Assembly (NCBI GenBank): GCA_003543245.1
Contig: DPJB01000023.1
Location: 1-36,121 of the forward strand
Direction of reading: 5' to 3'
Length of the DNA: 36,121 nt
DNA from: Moraxellaceae bacterium
GTDB lineage: Bacteria; Pseudomonadota; Gammaproteobacteria; Pseudomonadales; Moraxellaceae
Position 1 is the stretch's first letter. Every line of letters starts with the position of its first letter. The position numbers and the translations under genes are program-made. The notes under the pieces are model-generated. The model was given only the letters and a program-made list of their open reading frames with translations. It made no database searches and was not told the origin of the DNA. Of this stretch, positions 22,917-30,883 are shown piece by piece.

Positions 22917-24808
22917 GATGCTTCCTGTTCCGTCACGCGGTGGCTGATGCCGTTCTTTTTCAGCCAGATCAGCAGCAGCGATACTGCTGCCGGGGTCACA
23001 CCGGGAATACGGGCCGCCTGTGCCAGCGTTTCCGGGCGTACCTGTTTCAGCTTGGCACGTACTTCATTCGACAGGCCACTGACCGTGTCGTAATCAAAGG
23101 CTTCGGGCAGCCGTGTTTCTTCATGGCGCTTGAAACGTTCTATTTCTTCGGTCTGGCGATCAATGTAGCCGGCGTAGCGCGCCATGATCTCGATCTGCTC
23201 GCCCACCGCTTCACTGACCTCACTGCCACCCAGTGCCTGGATGTGCGGATAGCTCACCTGCGGGCGACGCAGCAGATCCATCATCGAGTATTCGCGCGAG
23301 AGTTCCTGTCCTGTGCTGCTGACAAACTGCTCGGCCATGGCAGAGCCGGGATGTACCCAGGTGGATTTCAGGCGCTGTGTCTCGCGCTCGATGGCTTCCA
23401 TCTTTTCGCAGTACGCGGCCCAGCGTATGTCATCAACCAGGCCAAGTTCACGGCCCTTGGCCGTCAGGCGCTGGTCGGCATTGTCTTCGCGCAGCATCAG
23501 GCGATATTCGGCGCGCGAGGTGAACATGCGGTACGGCTCTTTCGTGCCTAGCGTGATGAGGTCATCAACAAGCACGCCGAGATAGGCTTCATCACGCGTC
23601 GGGTACCAGCCTTCTTTTTCCTGCGCACGCAGACCGGCATTAAGTCCGGCCAGCAGACCCTGCGCCCCGGCCTCTTCATAACCGGTGGTGCCGTTGATCT
23701 GCCCGGCAAAAAACAAGTTATGGATGACCTTGGTTTCCAGCGTGTGCTTAAGGTCACGGGGATCAAAGTAATCGTATTCGATGGCATAGCCGGGGCGCGT
23801 GATGTGCGCGTTTTCCATGCCACGGATCGAACGCACCAGTGCCAGCTGGACATCAAACGGCAGTGAGGTGGAAATGCCGTTGGGGTAAAGCTCGTGTGTC
23901 GTCAGGCCTTCGGGCTCGATGAAAATCTGGTGCGAGTCCTTGTCGGCAAAACGGTGGATCTTGTCTTCAATCGACGGGCAGTAACGCGGGCCCACGCCAT
24001 CAATCACGCCGGTATACATGGGCGAGCGATCCAGACCACCACGAATGATGTCGTGTGTCTGCAGATTGGTCTGCGTGATCCAGCAGTTCACCTGCTGCGG
24101 GTGCATCTCGCGTGATCCCATAAAGGACATCACCGGCGTTGGTGTATCACCCGGCTGCACTTTCATCACGGAAAAGTCGACGCTTCTGGCATCGATGCGC
24201 GGCGGGGTACCGGTTTTTAATCGGCCAACATTGAGCGGCAGTTCGCGCAGGCGGTTGGCGAGGGCAATCGAGGGCGGATCGCCGGCGCGACCGCCGCGAT
24301 GATTCTGCAGCCCGATGTGAATGGTGCCGCCGAGGAAAGTGCCGGTGGTAAGCACCACCGCTTTCGCGTCAAAGCGGATGCCGGTCTGTGTGACCACGCC
24401 CTTGACGGTTTCGCCTTCCACAATCAGGTCATCGGCAGCCTGCTGGAAAATATCGAGGTTGGCCTGGTTTTCCAGCATGCCGCGGATGGCCGCCTTGTAC
24501 AGCACGCGGTCGGCCTGCGCGCGGGTGGCACGTACGGCCGGGCCCTTGCTGGAATTCAGGATGCGGAACTGGATACCACCCATGTCGGTGGCCAGTGCCA
24601 TGGCACCACCAAGCGCATCAATCTCGCGCACCAGATGCGACTTGCCGATCCCGCCAATGGCAGGGTTGCAGCTCATCTGCCCCAGCGTTTCGACGTTATG
24701 GGTGAGCAGCAGTGTCCGGCAGCCCATGCGTGCAGCCGCCAGGGCGGCTTCTGTGCCGGCGTGGCCGCCGCCGATCACAATCACGTCATAGGGTGTGGGG
24801 TAGCGCAT
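22913..24808 (-). CDS. mnmG: tRNA uridine 5-carboxymethylaminomethyl modification enzyme MnmG
   Basis: MnmG (GidA), with MnmE, makes the cmnm5/nm5 modification of wobble uridine 34 in tRNAs. It is 631 residues. The FAD dinucleotide fold VIVIGGGHAGTEAALAAARMG begins at residue 9. The family signatures CNPAIGGIGKSHLVREIDALGG and GTPPRID are present, as is the helical C-terminal MnmE-binding domain (from about 560, ending in the VSGLSNEVRAKLKQVRPETLAQAARIPGVTPAAVSLL block). I chose the ATG at 24808 (MRYPTPYDVIVIGGG), as in homologues; upstream in-frame starts lack support. A -10-like TATACT lies at 24848-24843 on the minus strand, without a good -35. Confidence 0.97.
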   Translation of the reverse strand: MRYPTPYDVIVIGGGHAGTEAALAAARMGCRTLLLTHNVETLGQMSCNPAIGGIGKSHLVREIDALGGAMALATDMGGIQFRILNSSKGPAVRATRAQADRVLYKAAIRGMLENQANLDIFQQAADDLIVEGETVKGVVTQTGIRFDAKAVVLTTGTFLGGTIHIGLQNHRGGRAGDPPSIALANRLRELPLNVGRLKTGTPPRIDARSVDFSVMKVQPGDTPTPVMSFMGSREMHPQQVNCWITQTNLQTHDIIRGGLDRSPMYTGVIDGVGPRYCPSIEDKIHRFADKDSHQIFIEPEGLTTHELYPNGISTSLPFDVQLALVRSIRGMENAHITRPGYAIEYDYFDPRDLKHTLETKVIHNLFFAGQINGTTGYEEAGAQGLLAGLNAGLRAQEKEGWYPTRDEAYLGVLVDDLITLGTKEPYRMFTSRAEYRLMLREDNADQRLTAKGRELGLVDDIRWAAYCEKMEAIERETQRLKSTWVHPGSAMAEQFVSSTGQELSREYSMMDLLRRPQVSYPHIQALGGSEVSEAVGEQIEIMARYAGYIDRQTEEIERFKRHEETRLPEAFDYDTVSGLSNEVRAKLKQVRPETLAQAARIPGVTPAAVSLLLIWLKKNGISHRVTEQEAS

Positions 24809-25140
24809 GGTCGCCAAACGTCGCAAAAAAAAGGGGGAACGTAGTATACGGGTTGACCGGGTAAAAAGAACCGGGGCGTTCACTTTTTGACCACCCGGAA
24901 AGCCGACTTTCATTACCCCATCTGAGTAAGTAAGCACATACTAATAGCGCATGGTCTGCATTCAGCCTGTGCCTGCCCTGGATTTGCAGCAGGCTACGGC
25001 CCTGCTCACCACAGGTGGATTTGCGCCAACTTCCCGACAAGCGTCCGTTGTTTCCCTCCCTGATGCGCCTGGCTGCCTTGTTTCCGTGTCCGTCACAGGC
25101 CGAGAATCGAAAGCATGTACTCCCCCATCCAGGAAAGCTG
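24809..25140. other. divergent intergenic region between mnmG and the diguanylate cyclase gene
   Basis: These 332 bases lie between two divergent genes. Near mnmG there is an A-run (24827-24833) and a TATACT -10-like hexamer on the minus strand (24848-24843). The rest has plus-strand frames that continue into the cyclase gene but lack a start with a ribosome-binding site. I see no clear operator, hairpin or RNA. Confidence 0.5.
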
Positions 25141-26367
25141 ATGACACGCCAGACGCAAACGCCCGTTTCTGCAGGCAGCACGGTTCCCGATGATTTCTCC
25201 TGGATCTCCAACCCGCTGGACTGGCGTGCGATTGATCGACTGATCCTGCTGGCATCGCTGGTGATGATTGCACCGGTGATGCTGGGCGCCACACTGCTGG
25301 CCGCCATGTGGCTTACGCCCCGCTTCATCGATCACGGTGTCGGCGTGTGGTTACTGGCCTTTTACGCGGTACACGCCATCGTGCTGGGCACATATATCGC
25401 GGTGGCCATGCGGCGGCGCCATGAAAGCAGCGACTGGCCCGCGCTTGAAAACTTTGTGGTGGGCTCTTTTGTAATCAATGTGCTGGTCGGCAGCTTCCTG
25501 ACCGGCACCCACTTCTCGCAGGGACTGTTGCTGATCTTCCTCGGCATCAACATCACCTCGGCACTGGCCAACATCCACAAGATCCTCACCGCGTATCTGC
25601 TGGTGTGTGTGGTCATGATGGTTTTTGCAGTCATCGATTTTACCGGCGCAGTCCGGACGGCTCCGCTGTTTGCAGTGGCGCCGATCACGCCGGATGGCGC
25701 GCCGGTAACGGGCTGGCTGGCCGTGCAGGTCACGCTTGGTGCCATTTTGCTCGCCATCAGCCGCATCAGCATGGCAGCCATCAGCCGCTGGGTGGAGCGC
25801 GAAGATCTGTATCGTGAAATGTCGACCATTGACGGGCTGACCCGCCTGACCAATCGCAGCTCATTCATTGCCCGTGGACAAAGCGAGCTGTCACGGGCAC
25901 GGCGCGTGCCGGCACATGTTGCCTGCGTGATGGTCGATCTGGATCACTTCAAGCGCATCAACGATACCTGGGGTCACCATGCCGGTGACAAGGTGCTGGT
26001 CGTTGCATCGTCCATCCTGATGGAGATGGCACGGCAATATGACGAGGTCGGGCGTTACGGTGGTGAAGAGTTTGCCATCCTGTTGCCCAATGCCACGATT
26101 GATGGTGCTGCGGCCGTGGCCGAACGCATCCGTGAAAAAATTGCCACTACCAGTGTCGAGGTGGATGGACAGAAGATCAGCATGACGGCCAGTTTCGGCG
26201 TGGCATGTTACCCGGCACCTGGCATCGATGATCTCAACGATCTGCTCAAGGCTGCCGACAAGGCGCTTTACGAAGCGAAGGAATCCGGCCGTAACCGGGT
26301 TGTCCTGGCCAGAATAACCGAAGACAACCAGAACCCCGATGTTGGTATGGTGGCTGATGCCCACTGA
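25141..26367 (+). CDS. membrane-bound diguanylate cyclase (GGDEF domain)
   Basis: It makes cyclic di-GMP from two GTP. The protein is 408 residues. The N-terminal half has about six hydrophobic segments (roughly 33-58, 66-90, 104-124, 128-145, 148-172 and 191-214) forming an unnamed integral-membrane sensor. A short linker helix (216-228) leads to the GGDEF domain (229-390), with VDLDHFKRINDTWGHHAGD (metal and GTP binding), active-site GGEEF at 307-311 and an intact inhibitory I-site RQYD at 298-301. It therefore looks active and product-inhibited. The ATG at 25141 follows AGGAAAG. It lies opposite in direction to its core neighbours, between mnmG and mnmE, with its stop 14 bases from the mnmE stop. 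Confidence 0.92.
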   Translation: MTRQTQTPVSAGSTVPDDFSWISNPLDWRAIDRLILLASLVMIAPVMLGATLLAAMWLTPRFIDHGVGVWLLAFYAVHAIVLGTYIAVAMRRRHESSDWPALENFVVGSFVINVLVGSFLTGTHFSQGLLLIFLGINITSALANIHKILTAYLLVCVVMMVFAVIDFTGAVRTAPLFAVAPITPDGAPVTGWLAVQVTLGAILLAISRISMAAISRWVEREDLYREMSTIDGLTRLTNRSSFIARGQSELSRARRVPAHVACVMVDLDHFKRINDTWGHHAGDKVLVVASSILMEMARQYDEVGRYGGEEFAILLPNATIDGAAAVAERIREKIATTSVEVDGQKISMTASFGVACYPAPGIDDLNDLLKAADKALYEAKESGRNRVVLARITEDNQNPDVGMVADAH

Positions 26368-26381
26368 TGCAGGTGGGTTGC

Positions 26382-27761
26382 CTACTTGCCGATACAGAAA
26401 CTGGAAAAAATGCGGCCGAGCAAATCATCGGCGGTAAATTCACCGGTAATTTCCGACAATGCTTCCTGTGCCACGCGCAGGTCTTCGGCCAGCAGTTCGC
26501 CGGCACCCGTGCCCAGCAACTGCTCCAGTCCGGTCGCCAGTGACTGTCGTGCCCGCTCCAGTGCATCAAGATGACGCCGGCGCGCCGTGAACAAACCGGC
26601 CCCTTCACTCTGGAAACCCATGGCGGCTTTCAGTGTGTCGCGCAGTGCATCAAGACCCTGGCCCCGCCGTGCAGACAGCACGACTTCCGTGTAGATGCGA
26701 CCGCTGTCATCGGCACGCTCGGCAATGCCGGTTTCCAGCGCGGGTACCAGATCGCACTTGTTGGCAATCAGCAAAAGTTTTTCCGGCGGCGGCAACGGGC
26801 TGAAAAATCCGGCCGCAAGACTGACCGGATCGGTCTCACTGGCTACATCAAACACAAACAGCACCCTGTCCGCCTGCTCCACTTCCTTCAGTGCACGGCG
26901 GACACCTTCCTGCTCCACCACGTCGCTGGTGTCGCGCAGGCCCGCCGTATCAATAATGTGCAGTGGCATGCCGTCAATCTGGATCTGCTCACGTAGCACA
27001 TCACGCGTCGTGCCGGCAATGTCGGTAACAATCGCCGCATCAAACCCGGCGAGCGCATTGAGCAGGCTGGACTTGCCGGCATTAGGCTTGCCTGCAATCA
27101 CCACGCGCATGCCTTCACGCAGCAATGCGCCCTGACGCGCCTCGGACATGACGCTGGCCAGATGCGTCTGCACCGCGCGCAACTCACCCTCGACCCGGCC
27201 ATCACTCAGAAAATCAATTTCCTCTTCGGGAAAATCAATTGCTGCTTCTACATACAGGCGCAACTGGATGAGTGCCTCGACAAGTGCATGGATTTTTTGC
27301 GAGAACACACCTGCCAGCGAGCGCACTGCCGAGCGTGCCGCCTCGGCAGAACCGGCATCAATCAGGTCGGCAATGGCTTCGGCTTGGGCAAGGTCCAGCT
27401 TGTCATTCAGAAAGGCGCGCTCGGAAAATTCACCCGGCCGCGCCATGCGTGCACCCAGTGACAAGGTGCGTTGCAACAACATGTCCATCACCACCGGACC
27501 GCCATGCCCCTGCAGCTCGATCACATCCTCGCCAGTGAAAGACTGCGGCCCCTGGAAAAACAGCACCAGACCTTCATCAATTTCACTGCCATCGCCGGCA
27601 TGAAAACCGCTGAACAGGGCACGTCGCACCGGCAGGTCCTGTTCGCGCTGCATGACGGCCTTGCCAATGGCGTGGGCCTTTGGTCCCGACACGCGCACGA
27701 TACCGACACCACCGCGTCCGGGCGGCGTGGCAATGGCAGCGATGGTGTCAGTGCTTTTCAT
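26382..27761 (-). CDS. mnmE: tRNA modification GTPase MnmE
   Basis: MnmE (TrmE) is the GTPase partner of MnmG in wobble-uridine modification. It has 459 residues. The N-terminal tetrahydrofolate-binding domain (1-118) begins with TIAAIATPPGRGGVGIVRVSG. The G domain carries GKPNAGKS (224-231), DIAGTTRD, DTAGLR and NKCD. The C-terminus CIGK supplies the catalytic-type Cys near the end. I chose the ATG at 27761 (MKSTDTIAAI), with AGGG upstream; an extension to 27836 would cover a palindrome and part of the yidC terminator. It converges with the cyclase gene, with 14 bases between stops. Confidence 0.96.
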   Translation of the reverse strand: MKSTDTIAAIATPPGRGGVGIVRVSGPKAHAIGKAVMQREQDLPVRRALFSGFHAGDGSEIDEGLVLFFQGPQSFTGEDVIELQGHGGPVVMDMLLQRTLSLGARMARPGEFSERAFLNDKLDLAQAEAIADLIDAGSAEAARSAVRSLAGVFSQKIHALVEALIQLRLYVEAAIDFPEEEIDFLSDGRVEGELRAVQTHLASVMSEARQGALLREGMRVVIAGKPNAGKSSLLNALAGFDAAIVTDIAGTTRDVLREQIQIDGMPLHIIDTAGLRDTSDVVEQEGVRRALKEVEQADRVLFVFDVASETDPVSLAAGFFSPLPPPEKLLLIANKCDLVPALETGIAERADDSGRIYTEVVLSARRGQGLDALRDTLKAAMGFQSEGAGLFTARRRHLDALERARQSLATGLEQLLGTGAGELLAEDLRVAQEALSEITGEFTADDLLGRIFSSFCIGK

Positions 27762-27789
27762 GCTGGTGCCCTGTGTCACTAAATGGTGT

Positions 27790-27809
27790 CGGCCAATGTG
27801 CATTGGCCG
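27790..27809. promoter_or_regulatory. 20-bp palindrome upstream of mnmE, possible operator
   Basis: CGGCCAATGTGCATTGGCCG has nine-base perfect arms around a central TG. It lies 29-48 bases upstream of the mnmE ATG, between that start and the yidC terminator. The compact two-fold symmetry suggests a protein-binding site, but an RNA hairpin in the mnmE leader is equally possible. Confidence 0.45.
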
Positions 27810-27820
27810 TTGCAGAATAG

Positions 27821-27848
27821 CAAAAAGGCTCCGCAAGGAGCCTTTTTG
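27821..27848 (-). terminator. rho-independent terminator after yidC
   Basis: CAAAAAGGCTCC (27821-27832) and GGAGCCTTTTTG (27837-27848) form a perfect 12-base-pair stem with a GCAA loop, 22 bases past the yidC stop. T-runs are built into the stem ends on both strands. It separates the rpmH-rnpA-yidD-yidC unit from mnmE. Confidence 0.85.
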
Positions 27849-27869
27849 CCTGGGCCTCAGAAAGCCGGT

Positions 27870-29558
27870 TCAGGCCTTCTTCTTGCCGCTTGCACCTTCA
27901 ATCTGTCGCGTGATGATCCACTGCTGCAGAATGGAAAGGCTGTTGTTAACTACCCAGTACAGCACCAGACCCGCCGGGAACCAGAGGAACATGACGGTGA
28001 ACACAACCGGCATGATCTTCATGACCTTGGCCTGCATGGGATCTGGCGGCGCCGGGTTGAGCTGCTGCTGGATGAACATGGTGGCACCCATGATCAGCGG
28101 CAACACGAAATACGGGTCCATCACGGACAAGTCACGGATCCAGCCCAACCATGGCGCATGCCGCAGTTCTACCGATTCCATCAGGCAGTAGTACAGCGCA
28201 ATGAAGACCGGCATCTGCACGAGAATCGGCAGGCAGCCACCCAGCGGATTGATCTTTTCGGTCTTGTACAGCTCCATCATGGCCTGCGACTGCTTGGTGC
28301 GATCGCCGGCATGCTGTTCCTTGATGCGCTGCATTTCCGGCATCACGGTCCGCATCTTGGCCATGGACTTGTAGCTGGTGGCGGAAAGCTGGAAAAACGC
28401 AGCCTTTACCAGAACGGTCAGGAACACAATCGCCCAGCCCCAGTTGCCAACCCAGCCGTGAATCAAGCTGAGCAGCCAGTACAGGAACTGCGACACCGGC
28501 CACAGCCAGCCATAATCAACCGTCAGCTCAAGACCGGAGGAAACCGTCTCGAGAATTTTCTGGACCTTGGGACCAACATACAGCGAGGCTTCGATTTTTT
28601 GCTGTGCACCAGGTGCCACGGCAATCTGCGGGCCGGTGTAACCGATAATGTTGTCGTCGCCGCTCTTGCGGGTGGTGAACACATTGGTGCCTTTTGCATC
28701 CGGTACCCATGCGGTAACAAAGTAATGCTGGATCATTGCCGCCCAGCCGCCCGTGACGGTTTCTTTCAACGGACTTTCGGCAAAATCATCAAACTTTGCT
28801 TTATTGTACGGTTTTTCGTTGGTCCACCATGCGCCGCCCAGGAACGTCGACATGCCGAAACCCTGATTGCTCGCACTCGGGTCCTTGCTGCTGTCGCGCT
28901 TCAGCTGCGCATACATCACACCATTCCACGACGCAGTGCCACGGTTGATGATGTCGTAGCGCACCTTTACCAGATAGCTGTTACGGGTGAACTCAAAAAC
29001 CTTCTGGATTTCAACGCCATTTTCCGCCTGCAGCACCAGTGCAACGGAAAGTGTGTCTGCATTTTCTGCCAGTGAAAATTCGCGTGCTGTCGTCTGGTAC
29101 TGGGGACGACCTGCTGCCGATGCATCCGGACCATTCGTACCGATCAGGCCACTCTGCGCAATGAAGGTACGTGCAGCCGAATGATCCATCAGAACAAAGG
29201 CATTCTTGCTGTCGATGCTCTCGGTATATTTCGGCAGGGCGGCACGCACAATGTCACCACCACGTGTATCGATCTGGATATCGAACACATCGGTTTTGAC
29301 ATTGATGAGACCGCTGGTCTGCACGGCACTGTCGGCAGGTGCAGTGGTGCTGGCGACGGCACTGGGTATTGCCGGTACATCGGCATCTGCTGCTGCAGTG
29401 GTCGGCACAACCGGCGTATCACCGGCCACAGGTGCTGCGGCAGTTGCCGGTGCGGATGCTGTTGCGGCCTGACTGCCGTAATCCTTTTGCCACGTCAGGA
29501 TGAGCATGTAGCCAACAACTGCCATGGCCACAATGAGCAGAGTACGTCGGAGTTCCAT
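27870..29558 (-). CDS. yidC: membrane protein insertase YidC
   Basis: YidC inserts and folds inner-membrane proteins, alone or with SecYEG. It is 562 residues, the Gram-negative form. The first membrane helix (about 5-21) starts MELRRTLLIVAMAVVGYMLILTW. An Ala/Thr/Pro-rich linker (32-80) is followed by the large periplasmic beta domain (to about 345). The conserved insertase core comes next, with SLIHGWVGNWGWAIVFLTVLVK, a cytoplasmic helical hairpin (YKSMAKMRTVMPEMQRIKEQ) and the remaining helices, including NPLGGCLPILVQMPVFIALYY. The C-terminus is basic (GASGKKKA). It sits three bases from yidD. One of its classical substrates, ATP synthase subunit c, is encoded at the left end of the window. 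Confidence 0.96.
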   Translation of the reverse strand: MELRRTLLIVAMAVVGYMLILTWQKDYGSQAATASAPATAAAPVAGDTPVVPTTAAADADVPAIPSAVASTTAPADSAVQTSGLINVKTDVFDIQIDTRGGDIVRAALPKYTESIDSKNAFVLMDHSAARTFIAQSGLIGTNGPDASAAGRPQYQTTAREFSLAENADTLSVALVLQAENGVEIQKVFEFTRNSYLVKVRYDIINRGTASWNGVMYAQLKRDSSKDPSASNQGFGMSTFLGGAWWTNEKPYNKAKFDDFAESPLKETVTGGWAAMIQHYFVTAWVPDAKGTNVFTTRKSGDDNIIGYTGPQIAVAPGAQQKIEASLYVGPKVQKILETVSSGLELTVDYGWLWPVSQFLYWLLSLIHGWVGNWGWAIVFLTVLVKAAFFQLSATSYKSMAKMRTVMPEMQRIKEQHAGDRTKQSQAMMELYKTEKINPLGGCLPILVQMPVFIALYYCLMESVELRHAPWLGWIRDLSVMDPYFVLPLIMGATMFIQQQLNPAPPDPMQAKVMKIMPVVFTVMFLWFPAGLVLYWVVNNSLSILQQWIITRQIEGASGKKKA

Positions 29559-29561
29559 AAA

Positions 29562-29843
29562 TCAGGGCGCCTTGGAAATGCGTGGAGATTCGGGAGTACC
29601 GGTTGCCGGGGCAACGCGGTGCAGGGAAAATTTTTCGGGTACCGGGTCCAGCCCGCCGTCTGCCCAGGGATGGCAACGCAGCACGCGATGCAACGCCAGA
29701 TACATGCCTTTGGCAGCACCATGGCGACGCAATGCTTCTTCAGCGTAGGCAGAACAGGAGGGATAAAAACGGCAGTGCGGCGCCATCATCGGACTAATGG
29801 CGATGCGGTAGAAGCGAATCGGCAAAATGAAAAGGATTTTCAT
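29562..29843 (-). CDS. yidD: membrane protein insertion efficiency factor YidD
   Basis: YidD is a small membrane-associated protein that assists YidC-dependent insertion. It has 93 residues. The N-terminal amphipathic helix is followed by the family signature RFYPSCSAYAEEALRRHG and then LHRVLRCHPWADGGLDPVP. Its ATG overlaps the rnpA stop (ATGA at 29840-29843) and its stop is three bases before the yidC ATG, so all three are probably coupled. The C-terminal tail after residue 75 is divergent, as is normal in this family. Confidence 0.93.
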   Translation of the reverse strand: MKILFILPIRFYRIAISPMMAPHCRFYPSCSAYAEEALRRHGAAKGMYLALHRVLRCHPWADGGLDPVPEKFSLHRVAPATGTPESPRISKAP

Positions 29844-30235
29844 GCCTGAGGCTCCGCCGCCCCCGCAGAAGGGCGTGTTCCGGCTTTACGTTCAAGGCGC
29901 TTCCAGCTCTTGCCCAGTGCTGCAGCCAGTTCAGCGGAAACAACACTGCCAAGATCGTTTCGTGCCATGAAGATCACATCAACGGCAGGAAGCTGCGCCT
30001 GATGAAATCGAAAGCTTTCGCGAATGGTACGCTTGAGTCGGTTACGCTCGACTGAAAGCCTGACTTTTTTCTTGGCGATCACCAGACCCAGACGGGGGTG
30101 ATCCAGACCATTCGGCCGGACCAGCAGCACAAAATGCTGCTCACCGACCTTGAACGCTGCGCTATCGAATACTGTCTGGAATTCCGCCGGACGCAGCAGA
30201 CGATGCGTCCGGGGAAAGCAATAGCGCACAGTCAC
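29840..30235 (-). CDS. rnpA: ribonuclease P protein component
   Basis: This is the protein subunit of RNase P, which helps the RNA subunit cleave tRNA 5' leaders. It is 131 residues when started at GTG 30235 (V/M-TVRYCFPRTHRLL); GTG 30229 is an alternative. The RNA-binding signature RLGLVIAKKKVRLSVERNRLKRTIRESFR is intact. The start gives an 18-base gap from the rpmH stop. A longer frame reaching 30481 would run straight through rpmH and is an artefact. No obvious Shine-Dalgarno is seen, so coupling to rpmH translation is likely. Confidence 0.92.
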   Translation of the reverse strand: MTVRYCFPRTHRLLRPAEFQTVFDSAAFKVGEQHFVLLVRPNGLDHPRLGLVIAKKKVRLSVERNRLKRTIRESFRFHQAQLPAVDVIFMARNDLGSVVSAELAAALGKSWKRLERKAGTRPSAGAAEPQA

Positions 30236-30252
30236 ATCGAACGGTGCGAGGT

Positions 30253-30387
30253 TCAGACTGTCAGGTTCTTGCGACCCTTGGCACGACGGCGAGCAAGGAC
30301 GGCACGGCCGTTCTTGGTGGCCATGCGGGCACGGAAACCGTGGGTGCGGGCACGCTTGAGGACGCTGGGCTGGAATGTACGCTTCAT
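30253..30387 (-). CDS. rpmH: 50S ribosomal protein L34
   Basis: This 44-residue, highly basic protein starts MKRTFQPSVLKRARTHGFRA and ends in a basic tail, LARRRAKGRKNLTV. It has the standard sequence and length of bacterial L34, here encoded at 30387-30253. It heads the rpmH-rnpA-yidD-yidC unit, the near-universal order next to dnaA. A strong promoter lies about 55 bases upstream. Confidence 0.97.
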   Translation of the reverse strand: MKRTFQPSVLKRARTHGFRARMATKNGRAVLARRRAKGRKNLTV

Positions 30388-30440
30388 GATGATTGCTCAG
30401 AAAATGAACATGACCCGAACAGGGTCGGAAAAGGCCGGCC

Positions 30441-30469
30441 ATTCTATGTAACGACCCCCCTCGTGTCAA
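30441..30469 (-). promoter_or_regulatory. strong sigma-70 promoter of rpmH
   Basis: Minus strand: a perfect -35 TTGACA (30469-30464), 17-base spacer, -10 TAGAAT (30446-30441, five of six). The start site would be near 30434, giving a leader of about 47 bases before the L34 ATG. This is the best promoter match in the window, as expected for a ribosomal protein gene. Confidence 0.8.
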
Positions 30470-30883
30470 ACACCACCGCACCAGGGGGTTTTGCCGAGCG
30501 GCGTGCCGCGAGGCCGTTGGTTCTGCCCTGCCCTTCTAAAAAGAATAATAAGTACTTAAAGGTAGTAGTAGTTAGTGATAGGGGAGACACTTTTCTGGGG
30601 ATAACCACTTTTAGGCTTTTAAAATCAGGTGCTTAGACTACATCAAAAACTGTTGTGCGGTGGGCTCTGAAGTACTTGAAAAGCTGTGGCCAGTTGTGGA
30701 TAACTTAGGCATCATGATTTATCCCCGGGTTTGGACCAACGATGCAGACCCGGTTTTCCACAACTCTCTGACAGGCCTGAAAATGGACTGCCACGGTGGT
30801 TTTTTTTGCCGAAGGTGGCGGTTGCCCCCTGCTTGTGGATAAAATCGCGCCCCTTTTGCGTTAGCTGTTTTCAGGATGATGTA
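30470..30883. other. oriC: chromosomal replication origin oriC
   Basis: The rpmH-dnaA gap holds the origin. Perfect DnaA boxes TGTGGATAA lie at 30695-30703 and 30834-30842. One-mismatch boxes lie at 30596-30604 (TGGGGATAA) and 30754-30762 (TTTTCCACA). Reading the minus strand away from the 30596 box, a short spacer leads to a CTA-rich run (30561-30580, including CTACTACTA) like the DnaA-trio. An AT-rich stretch then follows (30535-30560) that could be the unwinding element. AAGTACTT occurs twice, 120 bases apart (30550 and 30670). There is no GATC. Box positions are seen directly; the trio and unwinding roles are inferred. Confidence 0.85.

Noticed and set aside
30719..30727. TTATCCCCG as a further DnaA box
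   Set aside because: It has two mismatches to TTATCCACA at positions important for binding. It was not counted with the four better boxes.
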